DNA from: a virus
IMG/VR virus record: IMGVR_UViG_3300044623_002022
Coordinates: 1-23,627 of that record
DNA: 23,627 bases
Strand: one strand, 5' to 3'
Positions 1-7,857 of this stretch are shown here, one piece after another. The notes below the pieces were generated by a model. The model was not told the DNA's origin. It ran no database searches and saw nothing but the letters and a program-made list of their open reading frames with translations. Position 1 is the stretch's first letter, and the number at the start of each line of letters is the position of its first letter. Both the position numbers and the translations under genes were made by a program.

Positions 1-1858
1 TATTAATACCTGCAGAAAATAATTGATGGGATTCAATAACTTCAGATGTATATATTACTTGGTTGATATTGTTATAGTATAGGTTATATGTAATTACATT
101 TTGATCTTGTTCAATTGAAAAATAATTATTGTTTAAAGAATTATAAATTTTAAACAAGGTTTGATTAGAGTTAAGGTTGTGATTACTAAATACACCGTAA
201 AAACAATCAACCTTAGTATTTAGAATATTAAAATTATCAAAGTTAAGGTAGCAAGTTTTTGTATTCCAAGAACTATTAGGCCTAAAGGTTATAAAGGTTT
301 CATCATCAATTGGTCCAGAAACGCTATTTTGAATTGACTTATTATCTTCATACAGTTCGGTTAAAGTTTTATCTGATAAAAAAATTTCTGGAAGTTCGTA
401 TTCAGGAGTTCTTAAAACTTTTGTTGTTGTTGTTAAATTATCAAAAGACCCTTGTTGCCATTGAGCAAAATCTGGATAACTGTAGTTAGCGGTGTAATCT
501 GCAAAAGAATAATCAATAAATGCAGATGTTCCTCCGTAAGAAGAGTTAATTCCTTCTGGAGAAATAACTCCTTGTCCATAAACCCATCTCCTTTTTGCTA
601 CATTTATAGGAACCTGATAAGAATAAATAGCAACACAGTCTATATCAATTGGAGTAATATCGTTATATGCATAAAATCCTAGCCAGTCTTGGCTTTTATT
701 TGATTCATTACGTTCTTCTGGTAGTTCAAGGTTATCAGTTTCAATTGTTAAAGATATAACTTCTTCTCCATTTAAAATTAAACTTGCAGCATTTCTAATT
801 AATCTAATTTGAATAAGCATTGGCCTAAACCATTCTCCAACAAAATGAGAAGAAAAGTTTTTACCTATTACTAATGTTAAAAATCCATTATCAGCATAAA
901 GACCATCTTCTGATGCTATTGGACCAAATATTTTTTTAGAAGTAGGAGAGTCTGAATTTATTCTTGCCCAAAACTCTACGGTGTAGTCTTTATACTGACC
1001 AACTTTATTTAAAAACCCTTTTCCTGGAACAATTAAGGATGGTTCTCCGCTAGGATTTGCTCTAAGAGTTGTTATATTTGATGCTCCATAAACTAAAGGT
1101 ATGCTTGTATTTTTTGCAAAAAGACTATTATCTGAAACTATATGATAGGCATTATTAAGAACATTACTTCCAGACACTCCGTAGGCTGGTGAAGGAATTA
1201 CTTGATCTGAAGTTAATGCTATTGCCGCTGGCATTGATATTGGGACAACCCCAAGTGATTGATAATTAAATTCTTCAGACCATTGACCAACGCTGACTCC
1301 ATTTATATAATACAAATAGTCAGAGGATGTTGCACCACCAGTTTGAGAAGTTATTTTTATTACAACCCTAAGTGTTGTATTTTCACTGACTATTTCTGAA
1401 GTTTGTGAAACAAAAACCCAAGAATTTTCTGTAAGATTTTCATAAGTTTTTAATTTTTGGACTACACTTGCTGTTGTTGTGTCTGTGTATTCAAAACCAA
1501 TAGATATAGAGTTTATGTGTACGCTGTCAACGTATATGTGAGCACCTACACAAAATGTACCAAGATCTGCATTTAAGTCTGAAAAGTTTACTAACTCTGG
1601 GCTGATGCAAACAATATCTGCAGTTGCTCCTGCAGGAACAGTTCCTAATAGTTTATTTACTTTTACTGTAGAAAATGGTGCGTCTACGTCTGATGTTTCT
1701 AAAGAGGCGGTTGCTCCACTTACCGTCCAAAAACTTTGAATATCCTGATAGTTTAAATTAAATAAACTTATATAGTCAACAGTTTGATCCAAAGCCCATA
1801 GCGCCAGAGGATGCTCAGAAAATATCTTTTCTGCATATAAGTTAGACGGGTTGGCCAT
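1..1858 (-). CDS. Phage structural protein with LamG/concanavalin-A-like domain (partial, 3' end beyond window)
   Basis: An open frame runs without a stop from the ATG at 1858 to the left window edge (619 codons, C-terminus missing). The start has a good ribosome binding site (AGGAG, 4 nt before ATG) and a TGCTATAAT box 17 nt upstream. The protein begins MANPSNLYAEKIFSEHPLAL. Around residues 285-370 it shows a beta-rich pattern (DYTVEFWARIN, LYADNGFLTLVIG, LILNGEEV) like LamG/concanavalin-A-like jelly-roll domains found in phage tail and adhesin proteins. It is rich in Asn, Ser and Thr, with no membrane segment or signal peptide. A role in the tail, baseplate or glycan binding is inferred from the domain and the adhesin genes in the same window. 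It could also be a cell-wall-binding virion protein. That it is a real gene is nearly certain; the function is moderately supported. Confidence 0.8.
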   Translation of the reverse strand, partial: MANPSNLYAEKIFSEHPLALWALDQTVDYISLFNLNYQDIQSFWTVSGATASLETSDVDAPFSTVKVNKLLGTVPAGATADIVCISPELVNFSDLNADLGTFCVGAHIYVDSVHINSISIGFEYTDTTTASVVQKLKTYENLTENSWVFVSQTSEIVSENTTLRVVIKITSQTGGATSSDYLYYINGVSVGQWSEEFNYQSLGVVPISMPAAIALTSDQVIPSPAYGVSGSNVLNNAYHIVSDNSLFAKNTSIPLVYGASNITTLRANPSGEPSLIVPGKGFLNKVGQYKDYTVEFWARINSDSPTSKKIFGPIASEDGLYADNGFLTLVIGKNFSSHFVGEWFRPMLIQIRLIRNAASLILNGEEVISLTIETDNLELPEERNESNKSQDWLGFYAYNDITPIDIDCVAIYSYQVPINVAKRRWVYGQGVISPEGINSSYGGTSAFIDYSFADYTANYSYPDFAQWQQGSFDNLTTTTKVLRTPEYELPEIFLSDKTLTELYEDNKSIQNSVSGPIDDETFITFRPNSSWNTKTCYLNFDNFNILNTKVDCFYGVFSNHNLNSNQTLFKIYNSLNNNYFSIEQDQNVITYNLYYNNINQVIYTSEVIESHQLFSAGIN

Positions 1859-1875
1859 AGTTCTCCTATCCTCTT

Positions 1876-1884
1876 ATTATAGCA
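1876..1884 (-). promoter_or_regulatory. Extended -10 promoter (TGCTATAAT) for the LamG-like gene
   Basis: On the minus strand TGCTATAAT lies between the reductase stop codon and the LamG-like start. Transcription would begin near 1869, giving a leader of about 11 nt that still contains the AGGAG ribosome binding site. It is one of eight TGNTATAAT-type boxes placed before genes in this window. Confidence 0.6.
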
Positions 1885-1893
1885 GGATGAAGG

Positions 1894-3927
1894 CTAGTAT
1901 AATTTAATTTCGCAAGCGTCTGTTGAGCAATACTTTTCAGACTCTGCGTCAAGATTATCCTTGCCATCATAGATAGCGGACCAATCAATTTTACCAATTT
2001 TTCCAACGTAAGAGTTATATTCTTCTCTTGTAATATTTGTATATGGTTGTTGAGGATAAGTTTTATTACCCATCGGCAGAAATGAAACTGCCTTTAATTG
2101 ACCTTCATACATGTGTAATGCTGGAGCAATATGCTTAGTCTCAGATTCCTTGTCAAATGATAAAGTTACAGATACTCCATTGTCAGACCAATACTTTTGA
2201 GCGGTAGCAGCCAAACCAATCTTTTCAAAAAGACTTACATCTTTTTCAGAACGAGGATGTCCAGATGCTACTGGGAAATATACTACTGAAGTGTTTGCAG
2301 ATACTACGTCATCTTCAATTTTATACCCTGCCGCTTTAAATAAATGCACCATTGGATCTGTATTGCCAAACCTTATAGCACGAAGATAGAATTCTCCTCC
2401 TGGACCCCAATGAACTCCTGGTGTTGCACCAGATAATAGGGAAACAGATCCTGAAGGTTTGACGGTAGTTACACGAATTGACTCACGTACACATAGCCAT
2501 TCTGAGTATGAGTGATCGTATGCACGAATCTTTTTATACCCTTCGTCCATCCACTCACGAATTACTGGCATACCTTTTGTGTCTGCAAATGATGCAATAC
2601 CAGTTAGAGATGTTCCAATACGACGATTACGTTGCATAATTCCATTTGTGGTTTGCCAATGTGTTGGCATAAGTGTAACGGTCTTACCATATAGATATGC
2701 AAACTTTAGTGTACGAAGAAAATCTTCTTTGTCTTCATGACGGTTTAAATGAACTTCTACAAGTGTGCATAACTCATAACTTTCTAATGGTTGTTCAGCG
2801 CAAGGATTGAATCCCATAACACGAGAATCTTTATAGTCTGCAGGATCTGCTAGTCTTCCATAATCTCTAGCAACGTCTAGCCAAATAAATCCTGGCTCAC
2901 CATTGTCTGCAATTAAATTAACATAGTCTTCATATTTTGTTCCAACCTCTGCAGCAATAGAATTATTAGACATCCATGCCCATCCTGGATTTTCTGAATC
3001 AAATGAGTTTCTGTCTGGAAAAACCTCTGCATTTTTTAAATTAATAAAATCTTTGTCTTCTGGTAATCCTAAAGCCAAGGTAGCAGAACGACGAACATTT
3101 CCAGAAACAACACATGTACCAATAAGGTTAACAATATCTACAATTGCACGAGAATCAAGTTTTTCTCCTGCTCTACCGCCGATTACTGCGTCTATCTTGT
3201 TATGTAGTGCAATGAGTGGTGCTGGACCGCTAGCAACCCCTCCAAAGCCTTTTATAGGGGCACCTAGAGGACGGATAAGGTCGTAGTTAAACTTTTGTAT
3301 AGCCTGATTAGGACGTAGGTATGAGTTTAATAACATTCTTACAGAGTCTACCCAACCTTCACGAGTATCTGGAATTTCCCATACATTTTCTGGCTCTGTA
3401 GGAGCATTAATAGTGATTTCTTTGTCTTGACCGACGGTATCAAAACCTACACCTATACCTAACATTAAAGCATCCATAACCCAAGCAAACAATGCTCCTG
3501 GATCATTACGATCAATATCACGAGTAGACACCATTGCACAGTTTTGTAGAGAAGCAGAGTTGCGCTTTTCCATAGTCATAGGAGTTCCAAATGCCCAAAG
3601 ACCTCTACCTGGCGGAGTCCATTTTAAATTAAACATACGGTCATATGCTTCTTGAGCAGATTTTTGACTCTTGTTATCGTTCCACGGTAGACGATTATCT
3701 TTAGCGTGGTTTTTTTGTACTGAGTACATTCCTTCAATTACCCGCTTACAAACCTCGTGCCATCTTTCTTTTGTTCCGTCTTCTTTCATACGAGAGTATG
3801 TGCGTATAAATGTAATTTCGCCTAATGAGTTAGAGCCTGCGTCTGAGAATCCAAAGGGTGCAGGAGTTAGTGAGTACTTTGTTACAAAGTCCTCTGATAG
3901 ACGAAATGAGAATACGCTTTCTGACAT
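1894..3927 (-). CDS. nrdJ: Adenosylcobalamin-dependent ribonucleoside-triphosphate reductase (class II, monomeric RTPR type)
   Basis: Reduces ribonucleoside triphosphates to deoxyribonucleotides using a cobalamin-generated thiyl radical; a cytoplasmic enzyme. The 677 residues carry the full set of class II monomeric motifs: Cys130 in LQNCAMVS, Cys376 and Glu378 in NPCAEQPLE, Cys387 exactly 11 residues later, the SGNVRRSA segment near 275-282, the loop KPSGSVSLLSGATPGVHW around 490-507, and a C-terminal redox pair Cys667/Cys672. These correspond to Cys119, Cys408, Glu410, Cys419, Cys731 and Cys736 of the Lactobacillus leichmannii enzyme (739 residues), with the 11- and 5-residue spacings kept. 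The segment between the first two cysteines is about 40 residues shorter, perhaps in the effector-binding region. The start follows AAAGG with a long spacer. No thioredoxin gene is seen, so host reductant and host B12 are presumably used. Confidence 0.95.
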   Translation of the reverse strand: MSESVFSFRLSEDFVTKYSLTPAPFGFSDAGSNSLGEITFIRTYSRMKEDGTKERWHEVCKRVIEGMYSVQKNHAKDNRLPWNDNKSQKSAQEAYDRMFNLKWTPPGRGLWAFGTPMTMEKRNSASLQNCAMVSTRDIDRNDPGALFAWVMDALMLGIGVGFDTVGQDKEITINAPTEPENVWEIPDTREGWVDSVRMLLNSYLRPNQAIQKFNYDLIRPLGAPIKGFGGVASGPAPLIALHNKIDAVIGGRAGEKLDSRAIVDIVNLIGTCVVSGNVRRSATLALGLPEDKDFINLKNAEVFPDRNSFDSENPGWAWMSNNSIAAEVGTKYEDYVNLIADNGEPGFIWLDVARDYGRLADPADYKDSRVMGFNPCAEQPLESYELCTLVEVHLNRHEDKEDFLRTLKFAYLYGKTVTLMPTHWQTTNGIMQRNRRIGTSLTGIASFADTKGMPVIREWMDEGYKKIRAYDHSYSEWLCVRESIRVTTVKPSGSVSLLSGATPGVHWGPGGEFYLRAIRFGNTDPMVHLFKAAGYKIEDDVVSANTSVVYFPVASGHPRSEKDVSLFEKIGLAATAQKYWSDNGVSVTLSFDKESETKHIAPALHMYEGQLKAVSFLPMGNKTYPQQPYTNITREEYNSYVGKIGKIDWSAIYDGKDNLDAESEKYCSTDACEIKLY

Positions 3928-3988
3928 TTATTATTTACCTTTCATAGCAAAATTGAGTGAGTACTTCTTATTTTACGAAGTGGTCTTA

Positions 3989-3997
3989 AGTATATCA
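3989..3997 (-). promoter_or_regulatory. Extended -10 promoter (TGATATACT) for the ribonucleotide reductase
   Basis: On the minus strand TGATATACT stands 61 nt before the reductase ATG, giving a predicted leader of about 55 nt. No convincing -35 box is seen. It deviates by one base from the TGNTATAAT form of the other boxes. Confidence 0.45.
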
Positions 3998-4104
3998 CAA
4001 ATTTAAAAACAAAAACACGCTTAAAAAAATATGTAAATCTTTTGTTGAGGGTTAGTGCTTTTGTTTTTTTAAAGTCTATATATTATTTATAATGCCTGCT
4101 TTTA

Positions 4105-4113
4105 TGGTATAAT
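4105..4113 (+). promoter_or_regulatory. Extended -10 promoter (TGGTATAAT) for the plus-strand GT-like gene
   Basis: TGGTATAAT lies 30 nt before the ATG at 4144 in the divergent 216-bp gap. Transcription would start near 4120, leaving a 24-nt leader with the GGAGG ribosome binding site. No -35 consensus is visible. Confidence 0.6.
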
Positions 4114-4143
4114 TATAGAAAGTTTACCACAACGGAGGTGCCT

Positions 4144-4800
4144 ATGAATAATGTTTGGATAGTAGTTCCAGTCATTTCTAACGATATTGATTTAACATCA
4201 TATGTTAATAGACTATCTGGCGGTTATACCGCCCCAGAAACATATGAAAAAACTGTTTTTAACCCTGAAACACAAGCAAGTGAAAAAGAAGATGTGGCTC
4301 ATCCATATGCTGGTCAAGTGTCACATGATTTTTCAAATAAAATTATTTTTGTAAACAAAGTAGACGGGTACGGCGAGTATGAAGGCGTAGTTCATTTGGA
4401 AGATTTTAATGATATAGGCATATACCGTTATTGGAATACTGGACTAGAGTATGCTTTTGCAAATGGGGCAGACTCAGTAATCTTAACAAATGGTGTTTTT
4501 GAATTTGATCCATTTGTAATTAAAGAAGCATATGATGAATTTTCTAAGGGTGAATCAGAGGTTATAAATATCTCTGATGGGGCTATGTTGTTAGTTTCAT
4601 CATCTTCTAGCCTACGTGCTGATGAGCAATTTCAAATATGGTTTGGTGATAATGACTTTTATCGTAGAGCAGAGCCTGTATTAGGATATTCTCGTTCAGA
4701 ATATTTATGGGGAGACTACTTAATTGATTCTAGTTCTACCGAATCTTTTGATAGCATTGTTGCTTCTGATCAAGTAAAATATAATGCTAAGTGGAACTAA
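4144..4800 (+). CDS. Putative GT-A glycosyltransferase-like protein
   Basis: A 218-residue protein on the opposite strand to its neighbours. The ATG at 4144 is chosen because GGAGG ends 5 nt upstream; an in-frame GTG at 4138 overlaps that ribosome binding site and is rejected. The layout resembles small family-2-like glycosyltransferases: a nucleotide-binding beta strand at the N-terminus (VWIVVPVISND, residues 4-14), a central YWNTGLEYAFANGADSVILT segment (96-115), and a late FGDNDFYRRA motif (168-176). The usual metal-binding Asp pair after the central strand reads Asn116-Gly117-Val118, so catalysis may be altered or lost. It ends in a 14-bp tail-to-tail overlap with the minus-strand GT-B gene, and no terminator is seen. 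The family assignment rests on pattern only. Confidence 0.5.
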   Translation: MNNVWIVVPVISNDIDLTSYVNRLSGGYTAPETYEKTVFNPETQASEKEDVAHPYAGQVSHDFSNKIIFVNKVDGYGEYEGVVHLEDFNDIGIYRYWNTGLEYAFANGADSVILTNGVFEFDPFVIKEAYDEFSKGESEVINISDGAMLLVSSSSSLRADEQFQIWFGDNDFYRRAEPVLGYSRSEYLWGDYLIDSSSTESFDSIVASDQVKYNAKWN

Positions 4801-5761
4801 TTTTTTCAAACAATCTATTCCACTCTTTAGACCTTAAATCCCAAGAGTAATTTTCATTATAAAAATCTGATTGCTTTTGTAATTTACTTTGTGTTTCTAT
4901 AGACCAATAATTGTCAATCTCTTCATTTAGTGTTTTTGCATATGCTGGAATAAATGTTTCTGGTACCGCTTGCATTGGCATAAGCCTTGCATATTCTGAT
5001 CCAGTTTCATATAATGCACCAAGATTAGTTGTAACCATACGACATCCCGCAGCACCAGCCTCAACCATAGCCAAACAACATGTTTCTTCAAACGTACTTG
5101 GGTATGCAAATATATGAGATTCTTGTAAGGCTTTTTTAATTACATCATTTGTAGCGTATCCCATATAATTAACGTTTTTCATATTACGGGCTATTTCAAA
5201 ATGTTCTTCGTATACCCCGTTTGTATGAGCCTCATATCCAGTTCCATACATCTTTGCTGATGAATAAATATCAAGTTCAACATCATCTCTATTTAACATT
5301 TCAAATGCTGGCAAAAGCATGTCTAATCCACGAAATGGGGCAGAAGTATAAATTAACTTTATCTTGCCATCTTTTGTCTTAGGTTTAAACTCTATTGGGT
5401 CAATAGCATTTTTAATTACATATGCATTTTCAAGAGGGATTTTAAATATCCAGCGATACTTTTCATGTTGCCAGTGAGAAATATATACAAATGAATTTAT
5501 GGCATTCATAAATGAGGGATCTGTATATCCTGATCTTAACGATTCATCACTATGAGCCAAATGCTGCCATAGCAAATTCTTTTTTGTATATTTTACATTT
5601 TTAAAATATGGATTAGATAGCAAAAGGTGAATATCTTCATGCTGTGCTATATTAGTATATTTATATAGTCCAGATTTTAATATTTCTGTACCGCCCATTG
5701 GGGGCAAAGATTCTTCTACCACCGCAATATCGTTTTGTGGAACCTGCTGCAACCAATCCAT
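4787..5761 (-). CDS. GT-B glycosyltransferase (GT4-like)
   Basis: Expected to transfer a sugar from an activated nucleotide donor to a glycan or protein acceptor in the cytoplasm. The 324-residue protein shows an N-terminal PMGGTEIL acceptor-side loop (21-28), the linker strand region YISHWQHEKYR (93-103), the donor-domain opening KIKLIYTSAPFRGLD (133-147), and the E-x7-E signature Glu226/Glu234 in ETCCLAMVEA, typical of GT4 enzymes. The ATG at 5761 is preferred over one at 5794 because AGGAG lies 5 nt before it and the upstream stop codon (TAG, 5770-5772) overlaps this site, implying translational coupling. It is the last gene of the sulfotransferase-led cassette. Substrate unknown. Confidence 0.85.
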   Translation of the reverse strand: MDWLQQVPQNDIAVVEESLPPMGGTEILKSGLYKYTNIAQHEDIHLLLSNPYFKNVKYTKKNLLWQHLAHSDESLRSGYTDPSFMNAINSFVYISHWQHEKYRWIFKIPLENAYVIKNAIDPIEFKPKTKDGKIKLIYTSAPFRGLDMLLPAFEMLNRDDVELDIYSSAKMYGTGYEAHTNGVYEEHFEIARNMKNVNYMGYATNDVIKKALQESHIFAYPSTFEETCCLAMVEAGAAGCRMVTTNLGALYETGSEYARLMPMQAVPETFIPAYAKTLNEEIDNYWSIETQSKLQKQSDFYNENYSWDLRSKEWNRLFEKISST

Positions 5762-5769
5762 GCTATCTC

Positions 5770-6492
5770 CTAATTGTAAGTTTTTTTCTGCCAAAACTGT
5801 TGTTTATATGAACGAACTATTTTTGATTTTAATAAAAAACCATTTTTACGATTTTCTTCTTCATCAAATTCTACAACATCGCTTTTCCAGTCTTCTCTCT
5901 TAAATGGAATAACCTGACAGATAGGAGTTCCCTTTTCAAGAATAAAAACATTTTTGTCAATTATGGAATCCAATAGTTGAAATGGAAACTCAACACCAAG
6001 TTTATACATATCAGTATCCACAACACCAGAAAATGTTCTAAATGGAAGATCGTGCCTGTTTGTTGGGTGCGTAAACAGACAACTATAGCCTTTTGGAGTA
6101 ATAACTCTCCATCCTGGTCTCCACTTAAGAAGACTTGGAGAGCCACCAAATGGTCCTGGTAATCCTGGTGCTTGATCTGGTCCGTGTTGTCCTATAAGAT
6201 TAATATTTGTTGCCCAACGAACATTAATCATTCCTTTATCATTTTTTCTAAACTCCATATCAAATGGTAATTCAAACATGTAGCCTGTACTTAAAGCGTC
6301 AAGAAAAGGAGAGCATCCCTTTAATGTTAAGTTACTAACTGCAACCCCATCTTTTGATAAACCGTCTAATTTTTCTTCATCCATTCTTGTTGGCATATCT
6401 TTATACCATTGTGGAAGAGACTGAACTGCTGGCTTTGGACTTTCAAACAAAAGTTCTGTTTCTTTATCAAATGCTTCAAATTGTAATTTCAT
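5770..6492 (-). CDS. DUF6065-like protein, copy 1
   Basis: A 240-residue protein of unknown biochemical function. It is clearly paralogous to the protein at 21173-21919. Shared landmarks are a Trp before residue 30 (LPQWYKDMP), a Cys-Pro-Phe-Leu-Asp-Ala motif (60-66, with Ser after Cys here), FRKNDKG, WRVITPKGYSCLFTHP (128-143), NRHDLPF (145-151), SGVVDTD (155-161) and KGTPICQVIPF (187-197). The overall order resembles proteins I recall as DUF6065 (see the entry at the right edge); this is memory-based and unverified. The start overlaps the upstream stop by one base (TAATG), so it is translated with the GT-A gene. No signal peptide or membrane segment. Constant company with glycosyltransferases suggests a role in glycan handling, which is inference. 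Confidence 0.8.
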   Translation of the reverse strand: MKLQFEAFDKETELLFESPKPAVQSLPQWYKDMPTRMDEEKLDGLSKDGVAVSNLTLKGCSPFLDALSTGYMFELPFDMEFRKNDKGMINVRWATNINLIGQHGPDQAPGLPGPFGGSPSLLKWRPGWRVITPKGYSCLFTHPTNRHDLPFRTFSGVVDTDMYKLGVEFPFQLLDSIIDKNVFILEKGTPICQVIPFKREDWKSDVVEFDEEENRKNGFLLKSKIVRSYKQQFWQKKTYN

Positions 6493-7196
6493 TATTTATT
6501 TTCCTGTGGATAATTTTTTTGTAAAACATCCATCCAATGAAGTTTAAATGTTTTTTGATGAGTTACTCTAACTTTGGGATCCGCCCAAATTTCAAAACCA
6601 GAATTAATGGCTTTTGTACACCAAGAAAGATCTTCACCAATAAGTATAAACTCAGGATTTGTGTCTTTGTTTTCATCTGTATTGGGTATTGCTACTGGGC
6701 CAAACCAAGGTCTTGGCATTTTTTCAAATACCCCTTGTTTAACGGCTAGGAACCCAAATCCAGCCCCAGCAACTTTGAATGGCTCATTCTTATCAAGGAG
6801 CATTTGTTCTGGCATCATTCCGCCTCTAGGCTGATTATAAATAGGAACGTGGCGATCTTCCATTAAATAGCATCCAGAAATAATATCTTTTTCAGAATTA
6901 TATAATGCAAAAAAGTCTGATGGCTCCCACTCAATATCTGAATCAATCCAAATAATTTTGTCGTAAGTCCATTCACCACTACATGGCTCTGTCATATTTA
7001 TATTATTTGTATCCCAGCCACCAATTGTACACTCACGGGCCATTGCAACTAAAGATCCACCTTGATTTAAAAAGTTCCAAGATAAGCCTTCTTCATTTAG
7101 TATGTATGTTGTTTTAAGAATACTTCTCATATATCCAGGAGTAAATCCATTTCCTGGAGTAGCGATTACTACATTAAAATGTGGCTTATTTGCCAT
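6492..7196 (-). CDS. GT-A fold glycosyltransferase, paralogue A
   Basis: A 234-residue family-2-like glycosyltransferase. It opens with the donor-binding strand FNVVIATPGNG (7-17), has the metal-binding Asp85-Ser-Asp87 in IIWIDSDIEW, a GAGFGFLAVKQGVFEKM segment (144-160), the catalytic-base-like Glu188-Asp189 in LIGEDLSWC, and a late His213 that may complete metal binding. It is a tandem paralogue of the next upstream gene, sharing IDSDI, GFGF, KQGVFE, RPWF and GEDxSWC. It overlaps that gene by 11 nt and couples by TAATG to the gene downstream. The ribosome binding site is weak (AAGG, about 10 nt away), consistent with coupling. Donor and acceptor are not deducible. Confidence 0.85.
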   Translation of the reverse strand: MANKPHFNVVIATPGNGFTPGYMRSILKTTYILNEEGLSWNFLNQGGSLVAMARECTIGGWDTNNINMTEPCSGEWTYDKIIWIDSDIEWEPSDFFALYNSEKDIISGCYLMEDRHVPIYNQPRGGMMPEQMLLDKNEPFKVAGAGFGFLAVKQGVFEKMPRPWFGPVAIPNTDENKDTNPEFILIGEDLSWCTKAINSGFEIWADPKVRVTHQKTFKLHWMDVLQKNYPQENK

Positions 7197-7857
7197 AGTT
7201 ATCTAACCTTACCTTTACTTTTTTATAATGCGACAAACTTACTGTAGGATCTAAGTATATCTTAAATCCTGCTTTCTGTGCTTTTTTGCACCAAGAAAAA
7301 TCTTCTCCGTAAGGAATAAAAATTTCTTTTTCCCCATCTTCTGAAGTCATTTTTTCAAATACTGACTCAAACCATGGTCTTTTTATATTTTCAAATACGC
7401 CTTGTTTCATTGCTATAAAACCAAATCCTGCAGCAAAAATTTCTTCTTCCTTATTGCTTTTTAAAATTTTATCAATTTCTGTTGCTGCATCTTCTACTGC
7501 TACAGAAAACATTGGTACCATTTTTTCATTAAAATATAAACCAGAAACAATATCTTTATCAGATTCATATATTTTCATAAAGTCTGTTATTTCCCATCCA
7601 ATATCAGAATCAATCCAAAAAATTTTATCATATGTTACTTGTCCACGAACTGGGCTATTATTAAAAGGATCGAGATATTGATCCCCCATTGCTGTTGCTT
7701 CTCTAGCGGTACTAACCATAGATGAATATTCATTTAAGAACATATATGAAATACCTACTTGATTTAGATATGAAATAGTTTGTATTAGACTTTTTACATA
7801 TTCTGCTTCCATATTTCTACCAGGAGTAGCGATAAGAATATTTACATGTGGATTCAT
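7186..7857 (-). CDS. GT-A fold glycosyltransferase, paralogue B
   Basis: A 223-residue paralogue of the next gene, with the same order of motifs: HVNILIATPGR (4-14), Asp83-Ser-Asp85 in FWIDSDIGWE, FAAGFGFIAMKQGVFENI (141-158), PYGEDFSWC (182-190) and His210. The ATG at 7857 is chosen: GGAG lies 7 nt before it and the stop of the sulfotransferase gene overlaps the start (TAATG). An in-frame TTG four codons upstream coincides with the ribosome binding site and is rejected. Two adjacent, diverged copies point to tandem duplication and possibly sequential addition of two sugars. Specificity unknown. Confidence 0.85.
   Translation of the reverse strand: MNPHVNILIATPGRNMEAEYVKSLIQTISYLNQVGISYMFLNEYSSMVSTAREATAMGDQYLDPFNNSPVRGQVTYDKIFWIDSDIGWEITDFMKIYESDKDIVSGLYFNEKMVPMFSVAVEDAATEIDKILKSNKEEEIFAAGFGFIAMKQGVFENIKRPWFESVFEKMTSEDGEKEIFIPYGEDFSWCKKAQKAGFKIYLDPTVSLSHYKKVKVRLDNYGK

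Noticed and set aside
452-682. 76-codon plus-strand open frame
   Set aside because: Lies antisense in the long uninterrupted LamG-like frame, which has a good start, ribosome binding site and promoter.
3963-3981. Hairpin in the reductase leader (ACTTC/GAAGT)
   Set aside because: Only five base pairs with a nine-base loop and no expression platform; not enough to call a riboswitch, including a cobalamin one.
5762-5794. ATG at 5794 as the GT-B start
   Set aside because: The ATG at 5761 has AGGAG at ideal distance overlapping the upstream stop, whereas 5794 lies inside the previous gene.
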